Assembly (NCBI RefSeq): GCF_040438645.1
Contig: NZ_CP159253.1
Location: 744,001-808,000, forward strand
Source of the DNA: Mesorhizobium sp. WSM2240
GTDB taxonomy: Bacteria; Pseudomonadota; Alphaproteobacteria; Rhizobiales; Rhizobiaceae
Direction of reading: 5' to 3'
DNA: 64,000 nt
Below are positions 1-7,063 of the stretch, piece by piece. Both the position numbers and the translations under genes were made by a program. The notes below the pieces were generated by a model. The model did no database searches. It saw nothing but the letters and a program-made list of their open reading frames with translations, and had not been told where the DNA came from. Every line of letters starts with the position of its first letter. Within the stretch, counting starts at the first letter, position 1.

Positions 1-242
1 GCGATGGCGGTCAAACGGGCTTCGATTGCCGCTTGTGCAGCAGCCATTCCCGCCTCTTTGGCCCTCGCCTCGATCGCTCGGGCGGATGCGCGCGCCGCTT
101 CGATGAGCGCACAGGCTTCGCGCCGTGCCTGCATAAGCACTTGCTCGGCGTCCACCAGTGCCTGTGCACTCCCGGCCGGCAAGATTCGCCCAGGGCCGAG
201 GATACCGGCCGATGCAGGTGTCAGCTGAACCAGTGCGACCAT
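1..242 (-). CDS. nolV: SctL/NolV type III secretion stator protein, N-terminal part
   Basis: The minus-strand ATG at 242 opens an 80-codon frame that runs off the window start, so only the N-terminus is present. It begins MVALVQLTPASAG and continues into an Ala/Glu/Arg-rich helical stretch (AEQVLMQARREA...), as expected for the SctL (HrpE/YscL/NolV) family that links the sorting platform to the ATPase in the cytoplasm. The start overlaps the 3' end of the preceding sctK-type gene by 22 bases, implying translational coupling in a sctG-sctI-sctJ-sctK-sctL operon. Family assignment rests on order and N-terminal character. Confidence 0.72.
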   Translation of the reverse strand, partial: MVALVQLTPASAGILGPGRILPAGSAQALVDAEQVLMQARREACALIEAARASARAIEARAKEAGMAAAQAAIEARLTAI

Positions 243-925
243 GTCGGCATCTTCTTACGGACAAGGCGCCGCATCGCATGAAATGCGTCCTCGCCAGCAT
301 TGTCGTCACCACAGTTCTCAACCGCCGTCGCCCAGATTGGCGCGGGACGGCGCAAGCCTAGCCGAGTCCGCAGCATTTGCGGAATGCCACCAATCGCCAG
401 ACCGAACATCGCCGCGCCGCATTGAAGCAAAGCGCCGGGCGCGGACGGAATATCGGAAGCACCAAGCGCCGACATCAGTTTGGTAGTCGGTCGCGGTAAA
501 AGTGCGGCTTGCGAAGCGAATGCGACGGCTTCTTCACCGAGGGCCGCGCGAACCGCCGAGATATCGGTCGTCCGAAGAAGTCCTGCAATGCCGGGTGCAC
601 CCACCCAGGCGCCGGCCAGGCGCATGAGGCGCTCGGCGTCCGGGGCGGGGAGGAACGCGAGCCGGCTTCGTGGCGCGGCACCGGCGGAAATGATGGCCGA
701 CGGTTCATCAGTTTGGCCACGAAGGAGCCAACGTCCAAGCTTAACACGCGTGAACGGATCCGTCAGAACCTCATCCAGCGGCATCCATTCGGGCCAACCA
801 TGCGCCATTGTGAAATCGAGATCAGCGGCAGGATCGGCAATGCAGCACATCACGGCTCTCGCCCACGGTGCTGCAAGCCATTCATCCGACAATGCTGTCC
901 CGGCGATCACTGCTGAGTTGGTCAA
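221..925 (-). CDS. nolU: SctK/NolU-type type III secretion protein
   Basis: A 234-residue cytoplasmic protein without signal peptide or membrane segment, between sctJ and sctL exactly where NolU lies in rhizobial type III clusters. It has the acidic/tryptophan-rich N-terminal part (EWLAAPWARAV, GWPEWMPLDEV) typical of the NolU/HrpD group, whose members serve as SctK sorting-platform adaptors between the export ring and the ATPase-stator complex. It starts 13 bases after sctJ and its 3' end overlaps the sctL start. Function is by family; no catalytic motif is expected. Confidence 0.8.
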   Translation of the reverse strand: MTNSAVIAGTALSDEWLAAPWARAVMCCIADPAADLDFTMAHGWPEWMPLDEVLTDPFTRVKLGRWLLRGQTDEPSAIISAGAAPRSRLAFLPAPDAERLMRLAGAWVGAPGIAGLLRTTDISAVRAALGEEAVAFASQAALLPRPTTKLMSALGASDIPSAPGALLQCGAAMFGLAIGGIPQMLRTRLGLRRPAPIWATAVENCGDDNAGEDAFHAMRRLVRKKMPTWSHWFS

Positions 926-938
926 TTTCGGTCTAATC

Positions 939-1706
939 TCATTGAGCCGCTATGGCGGACGTCTGACGGTGGCGACGCCATAGCAGGAATCCGAGGACTC
1001 CATTGCCGAACAGCAATGCCGTTATGCCGCATACCAGTCCGATCACTAGATGGGCGGCGCCGCCGTCTTCCGTCGTGACGACGGCTGTTCTATCGACGGA
1101 ACGCAGTAAAGGCTTGTCCTGAGTTGCCTCTACGAGCACGACGGAGACCCTTTCATAGGATAGGCCTTCCAAGCTGTTTGCGACGAGCTCCTTGATTTTC
1201 GGTACCATCCGATCGACGGTAGTGCCGGGTGCGTAACGGACAAGGACGGCAGCGCTCGACGGCAAGGACGGGTGTCGATCATCACTCGTCTCTTCGGGTG
1301 ACAACACCACATGGACCCGTGCATCGAGCACGCCATCGAAGATTGACAGGGTCCGCGACAGCTCCTGTGTGATGCCATAAATGTAGCGCACACGCTCTTC
1401 TGTTGGCGATGAGATCATGCTCTCTTTCTTGAAAAGACTGCCCATATCGGCGTAAAGGTCGTGAGGCAGTCCGGCGCCGTTCAACAGTTCCATGGCAGTG
1501 GGAACATCCTTGATATCTATCGACAATGAGGCATTGCCGCTGTTGTCCGTCCTTTTTTCGGCATAGATGCCTTGGCTCATGAGCAGTGCGAGCATCTCGT
1601 TCGCTTCGTGCGCCGGAAGGTCGCGGTACAGCTCGAGCTTCGATCCGCAGCTCCCCAGCGTCAACATCAAGAGGAGTGTCGCCAGCCACTTCAATACGAA
1701 CGTCAC
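939..1706 (-). CDS. nolT: SctJ/NolT inner-membrane ring lipoprotein of the type III secretion system
   Basis: A 255-residue SctJ (YscJ/PrgK/NolT) protein. The N-terminus is a lipoprotein signal ending in a lipobox (TLGSCGSK, Cys about residue 20). The two periplasmic ring-building domains follow: the first with the conserved stretch LPAHEANEMLALLMSQGI, the second with VRVHV-like DARVHVVLSP and a loop before LVRYAPG. A single C-terminal membrane helix (LVCGITALLFGNGVLGFLL) and a basic tail complete the family layout. It lies 19 bases after sctI. Length and motifs are normal, so it is probably functional. Confidence 0.93.
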   Translation of the reverse strand: MTFVLKWLATLLLMLTLGSCGSKLELYRDLPAHEANEMLALLMSQGIYAEKRTDNSGNASLSIDIKDVPTAMELLNGAGLPHDLYADMGSLFKKESMISSPTEERVRYIYGITQELSRTLSIFDGVLDARVHVVLSPEETSDDRHPSLPSSAAVLVRYAPGTTVDRMVPKIKELVANSLEGLSYERVSVVLVEATQDKPLLRSVDRTAVVTTEDGGAAHLVIGLVCGITALLFGNGVLGFLLWRRHRQTSAIAAQ

Positions 1707-1725
1707 ACCCGTCCACCAGGCGAGA

Positions 1726-2151
1726 TCATTGGTTTTTCAGGAAAGTATCCAGGCCTTGCGTGGCCTTGCCCACCACCTTGGCCAAGAGGTCGCACTGTAG
1801 GGACAAAGCTGACATCGCGAGCTGCGCATTCAGCCAATCGCCTGAGTGGATTTCTTCCATACCCGCCGTGCTGCGAGCGGCTTCGACGGCGAGGGTAAAG
1901 CTGGCGCTTAGTTTCTCCATGCTGCTGAGGATGGCATCTCCCGGTGTTCGCGCGACGCCAGAGCCAGGCGCCACCTCGGTCGACTGGGCGGTCGCAACGG
2001 TCGCTGACCTGTCGTGCTGTGGCGGCAAGTCAGGGCGATTGAATTCGGCGCGAAAGGCGTCCAGGGATTCAGTCGATATTTCCGACACAAATGCAGTGTC
2101 CGTTGGCAAAACGGACGTCAGCGCCGCTGGGCTGATGCCGTTCACGTTCAT
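1726..2151 (-). CDS. nolB: SctI/NolB inner rod protein
   Basis: A 141-residue protein starting MNVNGISP. The C-terminal third (LQCDLLAKVVGKATQGLDTFLKNQ region) matches the amphipathic helix of SctI inner rod subunits, which form the rod joining the export gate to the needle. The ATG at 2151 shares its A with the TGA of the upstream sctG-like gene, indicating translational coupling. A longer reading from 2259 exists, but the coupled ATG and family length favour this start. The name nolB follows its position before nolT. Confidence 0.82.
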   Translation of the reverse strand: MNVNGISPAALTSVLPTDTAFVSEISTESLDAFRAEFNRPDLPPQHDRSATVATAQSTEVAPGSGVARTPGDAILSSMEKLSASFTLAVEAARSTAGMEEIHSGDWLNAQLAMSALSLQCDLLAKVVGKATQGLDTFLKNQ

Positions 2152-2561
2152 CAAATGTCCCTCTCCACAGAATGTCCGGTCGAGCTCTTGCCAATAGCGG
2201 CGACGAGTCCATCGACATCGGGATCTCCACCCGGAACCCGCCTGAGTACGGCATCGCACTCGCTGAGCCGTCCGGAAAGATGGAGAGCCAGCGCGCTGAA
2301 CGCCAACCCATATGCGTCGTTGGTTTCAGAAAGGGGACGGAGCTGCTCCAACGCTGCCTCGATATCTCCCACAGTCAGATCTGCAACGGCGTAAGCGATA
2401 ACGGCCTCCCTGCTGCCCGGCGCAAGAGCGTTAAGTCCTTTCGCAATTCGCCTGGCCCGCACGACGTCGTTCGAAATGCAAGCCAAGAATGCCACTTCGG
2501 CAAGACTGCGCCGCAAGCCGCCCCCCATTTCAGTGCGACTCTCCGATGGCGAACCAGACAT
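2151..2561 (-). CDS. SctG/HrpB1-like TPR chaperone of the type III secretion system
   Basis: A 136-residue all-helical protein made of repeated TPR-like pairs (AEVAFLACISNDVVRARRIAKG, AVADLTVGDIEAALEQLRPL, ALHLSGRLSECDAVLRR). This fits the SctG (YscG/SsaH/HrpB1) group, small proteins that co-chaperone the needle subunit. It sits directly before sctI, the same order as ssaH-ssaI in Salmonella SPI-2. The ATG at 2561 was chosen because GAAGGA lies about 12 bases upstream; a GTG at 2615 would add 18 residues. No convincing needle gene (sctF) precedes it. Confidence 0.6.
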   Translation of the reverse strand: MSGSPSESRTEMGGGLRRSLAEVAFLACISNDVVRARRIAKGLNALAPGSREAVIAYAVADLTVGDIEAALEQLRPLSETNDAYGLAFSALALHLSGRLSECDAVLRRVPGGDPDVDGLVAAIGKSSTGHSVERDI

Positions 2562-2981
2562 CGTATATCGAATTTCCTTCTCTGGCCGAGTCGCGCGCCA
2601 TCGTCCGGTGACCACGCATCTGCCTGCAGTTTCTTCAAATCGCTCCCGCCACGACCGGCATTCGCGTCATATTTCTCACTGCCAATCTTGCTCAATAGAA
2701 AAGTCATGCGCAAATACAAACGCGATATGCCTCCATACTTTCTGCATATGTGCACCGAACGGGAGAGCATGTTTGCCATCTTCATTTCAGCTGGCCGTTC
2801 AGATCCCATAGCACCTGCGGATGTATACATATCCAGTTGATATTGGTCGCTCTGTTTTATTTTCGGTAGTGGGTAAATCATTCCAGTGGGCCTGGCGGTC
2901 AACGGCCTGGGAACTGGGGCGCAGACGCCATCAAGCCATTGCGGGTAATGCTCTCGCCTTGACGAAGAAAGGAAAGCGAGC
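2562..2981. promoter_or_regulatory. Divergent intergenic region between the two type III secretion operons
   Basis: About 420 bases separate the divergent sctG and chaperone starts and should hold both promoters. The stretch is AT-richer than its flanks (for example around 2840-2880). No clear tts box (TtsI site), no nod box and no sctF needle reading frame could be recognised in either direction. Confidence 0.45.
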
Positions 2982-3767
2982 GTGACGCCAGTATCGGCAG
3001 ACGATGTAGTGTCAGTGGCTTTGGGGTGCTTGTTGGAGAACTCAGATCGTCCTTCCACCTCCTCCGTGGCTGTGAAGCGCATTGAGCTCGCTGTCGACAG
3101 TGTTGGCATCGTCTTGGAGGCGACAGGCGTACGATCGGTGCGATTAACCAGCACGATTGCAAAGACAGTGCCGGACAATGAACTGGAGATCCGTGAATTG
3201 CTCGCAGAGAACCTGCTCCACTGTGCTTCTGACCAGGTGGCGCTCTTTGCCGATCAAGGCGGTGCTCTGCTGATTTGGGCTGACATTGCTAACGTCGATG
3301 GCGATCGGGCGATTGTAAGGAAACAAATCGTGTCATTTTGCAATGCGGCGATCTATTGGAATGGAATCTGCAGCCGCCATCGCAGCATCAACCAGTCGCC
3401 GCTCTCCACGGATCAAAACTTCGCGCGCGAGCCCGATGCTAATTGCCGGAACGCTTGCGGTTCCACGGGTGGAAGTATGGGTGGCAAAGATCTCGATGGT
3501 ACAATGGTGAGTGCGCAGCAAACGATCGCGCAGGTCGAGAATCTCTTGAGAAAGAGTCGGGAACAGCTCGACCGGCGAGCTGAGCTCTTGGGCGACTATA
3601 CCATGACCGGCGATGCTATTTCCGCATTTGTTGAGGCTCAAGACGCGAGTTTTCGGCAAGCCTACGCATCTGAGCGGCAGGCGTTGCTGAGGGACAGCAT
3701 GACTCTCACTTCCAGTCGGCAGCCAGTACGTGCGCCGCGCGTCAAACCAATGCGGCAAAGGGTCTAA
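2982..3767 (+). CDS. CesT-like chaperone fused in frame to an SseA-like coiled-coil chaperone
   Basis: One open frame of 261 codons with two distinct parts. Residues 1-128 resemble class I (CesT/SycE) type III chaperones: alternating strands and helices with an acidic surface (NELEIRELLAENLLH, QGGALLIWADI, ending AAIYWN). Residues 175-261 form a charged coiled coil with a basic tail (RAPRVKPMRQRV), like SseA/CesA chaperones that guard EspA/SseB-type filament subunits. The linker at 130-174 is low-complexity. An internal ATG at 3504 could start the second part separately. The GTG at 2982 follows an AAAGGAAA ribosome site. Family calls are inferred from character and position. Confidence 0.55.
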   Translation: MTPVSADDVVSVALGCLLENSDRPSTSSVAVKRIELAVDSVGIVLEATGVRSVRLTSTIAKTVPDNELEIRELLAENLLHCASDQVALFADQGGALLIWADIANVDGDRAIVRKQIVSFCNAAIYWNGICSRHRSINQSPLSTDQNFAREPDANCRNACGSTGGSMGGKDLDGTMVSAQQTIAQVENLLRKSREQLDRRAELLGDYTMTGDAISAFVEAQDASFRQAYASERQALLRDSMTLTSSRQPVRAPRVKPMRQRV

Positions 3768-3774
3768 GGCGGTG

Positions 3775-4296
3775 ATGCAGAAGGTAGAGGAGCTAGCAAG
3801 GGGCGGTGACGAAGAGGACATTACTGAGGCTGGACGGCTGGCGCGGCTTGCCGAAGAGATCATCACAGGGCGTACGGATTTGGCAGCTGTCGTTGGGATC
3901 ACGGATGACGAACTCGAGGCAGTCTACGCGCTCGGCCATCGTTTCTATTCTTCTGGTCGATATAGCGAGGCGCTGATCTTCTTTCGCTTTCTATGCATGC
4001 ACCGGTACACGGACCCGAGATTTTGGTTCGGATTCGCTGCTGCCAGTCAAATGTCGGGCGATTCGGCAAATGCCGTGCGTGCATATGGACTGGCTGCGCT
4101 GCTGAACGAGGAGGATCCGCAGATTCCGCTTCGCGCTGCGAAATGCCTCATCGAGCTCGATCAGCGTGCGGCTGCTGTGAGCGCGCTTGAGAGCGTACTG
4201 GAGCTTAGCGGTGGAAAGCCCGAGCATAAAGATTTCGCTGAGCGCGCGTCGCTGATGCTGCGGCGGCTCAGGCCCGAAGGAGGCCGCAGTGCATAA
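3775..4296 (+). CDS. SycD/LcrH-type class II translocator chaperone
   Basis: A 173-residue TPR protein. Three TPR-like repeats run from about residue 45 to 150 (LGHRFYSSGRYSEALIFFRFL, RFWFGFAAASQMSGDSANAVRAY, AAKCLIELDQRAAAVSALESVL), the fold of SycD/SicA/SscA chaperones that hold the hydrophobic translocators SctE and SctB in the cytoplasm. Its position immediately upstream of both translocator genes fits. The ATG at 3775 lies 8 bases after the previous stop; its 3' end overlaps the next GTG start, so it is translationally coupled to sctE. Confidence 0.88.
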   Translation: MQKVEELARGGDEEDITEAGRLARLAEEIITGRTDLAAVVGITDDELEAVYALGHRFYSSGRYSEALIFFRFLCMHRYTDPRFWFGFAAASQMSGDSANAVRAYGLAALLNEEDPQIPLRAAKCLIELDQRAAAVSALESVLELSGGKPEHKDFAERASLMLRRLRPEGGRSA

Positions 4297-5308
4297 GGTG
4301 AGCATGACGGAACCGATCGGTGGAATGCGACTTAAAGCCAGGGTGCTAACCCAGGTGGACGCACCCACCCGCAATTTTCCGGTTGGTTTCAGCAAATCGG
4401 GCGCTGAACTTGCGCTGCCGCCGGTGTCTGTCGGCGCTCCGGCGTCGGATGCGGCGCCAACGCTGTCCCCGCCACGGGACTTTGATGCGATGGAACTGGC
4501 CACGAACTTGCTAGCGCTCAAGATAAAGATGGCCGATGCCCAGGCTGCCGCGGGTATGGAGGATGTGCGGCATCGGGGTGAACTGCAGAAGCAGCAGAAC
4601 GAGAAAATCGCCCGAAACATTATCGAAGCGGCGGAGAAATTGAGGCAAGCGAAGAAGAGTTCGAGCGCCATGAGGATATTTGGGTGGATTGCGGTCGCGC
4701 TGTCGGTGGCAGCGGCAGTGGTCTCCGGCGGGATTTTCGCCTTGTCGGCTGCAGCAGTGGCAGTGGCGGTGGGGACCCTGACCGAGACAGGGGTGATCGA
4801 AAAGATGACGCAGGCCATTGCGAAGAGCCTAGTCGAAGACCTGGGGATGGCACAGGGTCGGGCCGAGATTTGCGCCACTGTCATTACGGGTTTCATCATC
4901 CTTGCTCCTTCGCTGGCAAGCTTGGGAGGTGCCGGTTTCGTGTCTGGTGGGTGGAATGCGGTGACGAGCATTGCCACAAAGATCACAAGCCAGGGCGATA
5001 AAGTGGCGAAGATTGCTATGGCAAGTCAGCACCTTGCGAGAGCGGCCCGGTGGAGCGAAGGTACTGCCACGGCAGCCGAGTTCTTCGCTGGGCTCACCAG
5101 CGGAATCATCAAGAAGCAGGCGACGGACGTCCGGGCGGAGACGCTGGATATCAGGAAATTCCTCGCCAAGCTGGCCCAACTTCAAGAGGACGAAAGCGCG
5201 CGCATCGAGGAATTGGTCCTCGGCATCAAGACCATGACGCGAAGAGTTGTCGATGCCATCGAGGAGCAGAGTCGATCCGCATCAACCGTCATACGGCATG
5301 TCGGCTGA
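4289..5308 (+). CDS. SctE-type translocon pore protein (YopB/SseC/IpaB family)
   Basis: A 339-residue protein with the hallmark of the large type III translocator: a central hydrophobic hairpin, first segment about residues 130-165 (IFGWIAVALSVAAAVVSGG onward), second about 190-218 (ICATVITGFIILAPSLASL), flanked by amphipathic or coiled-coil regions (MADAQAAAGMEDVRHRGEL before, RKFLAKLAQLQEDESARI after). Such proteins insert in host membranes as the pore. The GTG at 4289 was chosen for the strong AAGGAGG upstream. Symbiotic rhizobial type III systems usually carry NolX rather than this type. Confidence 0.83.
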   Translation: MHKVSMTEPIGGMRLKARVLTQVDAPTRNFPVGFSKSGAELALPPVSVGAPASDAAPTLSPPRDFDAMELATNLLALKIKMADAQAAAGMEDVRHRGELQKQQNEKIARNIIEAAEKLRQAKKSSSAMRIFGWIAVALSVAAAVVSGGIFALSAAAVAVAVGTLTETGVIEKMTQAIAKSLVEDLGMAQGRAEICATVITGFIILAPSLASLGGAGFVSGGWNAVTSIATKITSQGDKVAKIAMASQHLARAARWSEGTATAAEFFAGLTSGIIKKQATDVRAETLDIRKFLAKLAQLQEDESARIEELVLGIKTMTRRVVDAIEEQSRSASTVIRHVG

Positions 5309-5356
5309 CGACCGATCATAGCTGTTCAGGGCTATCAGAACGCTAGGAGAGTATGC

Positions 5357-6424
5357 GTGCTACACACTGCAAACGACATTCGCGGCCCTCGTCTGCCGGG
5401 CCGCGATTTGGCTGAACATTGGCCCTTTTTGCCTATGGCCGCGACGTCTAGTGGTATGGGCGTGAGGTTCGGCGAACTGATAACAACACCGGCCGATCTC
5501 TTCAAGTTGGCATCGGCCGGTTCGCCAATGCTCGGAGACGTCTTCGTCCAAAACAAAGGTGCCGAAACCGCTCTGGGAGCACGGCTCGCCTCAGTCGATA
5601 TATATGCGGTTGGTGCATTGCTGCACAGCCTCAGTCTGAAGTTCCGGGAATCTGCGAGATTGGACCGGCAGGCCGCGCGTGACTGCGATATTGCGGCACA
5701 GGAAGCTGCTGCCAAGTCGCTTCGCGCTTCTGGGGTGTGTGAGCTGGTCGGCACCCTCCTAACCTCGGCCTTCAGTATAACCGGTGCGGGCGTCAGTATT
5801 ATGGGCGCGAGCAAAGCACAGACCCTCTTCGATGCGAAGCTCAGCGGTTTGAACGAAACGGGTTTTCGGGCTCATGCGAAGCCGGCCGCAGAGCCATCCC
5901 CGAAGGCTATACAGCCGCCCGAACCGAAGCTGGGCCCAGAGCCATTCGCGGGGGGCAGCCAGCCGCCCGAACCGAAGCTGGTCCCAGAGCCATTCGCCGA
6001 GGGCAGCCAGCCGCCCGAACCGAAGCTGGTCCCAGAGCCCTACGCGGGGGGCAGCCAGCCGCCCGAACCGAAGCTGGTCCCAGAGCCATTCCCGGGGGGC
6101 AGCCAGCCACCCTCCGCTGACATGACTAGGATCTACGGAGCCCAGCAAGTCGCCCACCAGACGACCTTGATCTGGAGCGGCATCGCCACCGGCATGACAG
6201 AGGTCGGTAAGATCGCTGGTGCCGGCTCCAAAATGGGGGCGACCAATGAGCAGGAGAAAAAGGCAAAGCTGGAAGCGGAGGGCACCATGATGCGCTCTCG
6301 CGCCGACGACGAGAGCGAATTCAAATCGGCCTATGAAAAGATGATCCAGGATGTTCTGGCAAAGCTTTCCGAGATGAGAGCCGCGGAAGCTGAGACGAGG
6401 AGCAGGATCGCCAACATGGGATGA
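5357..6424 (+). CDS. SctB-like second translocator (SseD/YopD position) with proline-rich tandem repeats
   Basis: A 355-residue protein downstream of sctE. Residues 115-155 hold a hydrophobic segment (ASGVCELVGTLLTSAFSIT then GVSIMGASKA), as in the small translocators; the C-terminal 90 residues are charged and predicted coiled coil (EQEKKAKLEAEGTMM). Between them sits a proline-rich block of four 16-residue repeats. The GTG start at 5357 has AGGAGAG seven bases upstream. Placement and the hydrophobic/coiled layout support a SctB role; primary sequence similarity to known SctB proteins cannot be confirmed by eye. Confidence 0.6.
   Translation: MLHTANDIRGPRLPGRDLAEHWPFLPMAATSSGMGVRFGELITTPADLFKLASAGSPMLGDVFVQNKGAETALGARLASVDIYAVGALLHSLSLKFRESARLDRQAARDCDIAAQEAAAKSLRASGVCELVGTLLTSAFSITGAGVSIMGASKAQTLFDAKLSGLNETGFRAHAKPAAEPSPKAIQPPEPKLGPEPFAGGSQPPEPKLVPEPFAEGSQPPEPKLVPEPYAGGSQPPEPKLVPEPFPGGSQPPSADMTRIYGAQQVAHQTTLIWSGIATGMTEVGKIAGAGSKMGATNEQEKKAKLEAEGTMMRSRADDESEFKSAYEKMIQDVLAKLSEMRAAEAETRSRIANMG
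5914..6105 (+). repeat. Four tandem 48-bp repeats encoding PPEPKL(V/G)PEPxxxGSQ
   Basis: Four consecutive 48-base units inside the sctB-like gene encode a 16-residue motif PPEPKLVPEPFAGGSQ with small changes (V/G at position 7, F/Y and A/P near the end). The units are nearly identical at DNA level, which implies recent expansion and a region likely to vary in copy number between strains. Confidence 0.95.
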
Positions 6425-6460
6425 GAGCACAAGCTAAATCTGAACAGGAAAGGCCAGGAA

Positions 6461-6994
6461 ATGCCAAACGTGAGCTTCCAAACTCAATTTTTTCCCATTG
6501 CATCCAATATTCCTGGCGGTGGGGGCGACATGACTGCGTTGGCACTGCTACTCCAGACAGACCGTTATAATAATCTCCAGGATCAAGTTAGAGGCGAATT
6601 CGATGACATGCAGAAGCGGAACGATTGGCTGAAGACAGCGAACTCCGCTCTGGCCGCGCTACGCGCCAACCGGCCCGCTAACGACAAGGCAATAGCAGAG
6701 TATGGCACGTTTTTGGACGCGCAGGGCAACACCCAGAACGTCCATAAGTGGATGCTCGCGCAGAACATTCCTATCGAGCAGCTCAAGGGCGATACCGCCG
6801 GTGTTCAGTCGGAGTTCGATGCCGCCGCCTCCAATCTCAAGGCGCGCATCGATACCACGAATAACGAGTCGCAGATGGCGCTGATTCGCCTCCAGTCGCT
6901 GATGGACAAGTTAAATCATTGTGTTGAACTCGCCAGCAACCTGTTGTCCAAGGATGGAAAAGCCAAGGAGAACATTATCGGAAACATCAGGTAA
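6461..6994 (+). CDS. EspA/SseB-like needle-extension or filament protein (SctA position)
   Basis: A 177-residue protein with long helices (DQVRGEFDDMQKRNDWLKTA; ALIRLQSLMDKLNHCVELAS) flanking a variable central part, the layout of EspA/SseB filament subunits that polymerise through a terminal coiled coil. It has no signal peptide, as expected for a type III substrate. It follows the translocators by 36 bases and precedes the secretin, and a possible SseA-like chaperone lies upstream in the same operon. The call rests on layout and context. Confidence 0.55.
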   Translation: MPNVSFQTQFFPIASNIPGGGGDMTALALLLQTDRYNNLQDQVRGEFDDMQKRNDWLKTANSALAALRANRPANDKAIAEYGTFLDAQGNTQNVHKWMLAQNIPIEQLKGDTAGVQSEFDAAASNLKARIDTTNNESQMALIRLQSLMDKLNHCVELASNLLSKDGKAKENIIGNIR

Positions 6995-7063
6995 ATATTC
7001 GCGGCCTAGGCGATCAACCTGTCCCCTAGCATATGTAGTTTGTCCAAGTTAAGGGGTAAAAGG

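Noticed and set aside
2562..2840. Minus-strand frame with SDLKKLQADAWSPDD as a possible SctF needle
   Set aside because: A short stretch recalls needle proteins, but the rest does not, and the frame runs on into unrelated sequence through the sctG gene.
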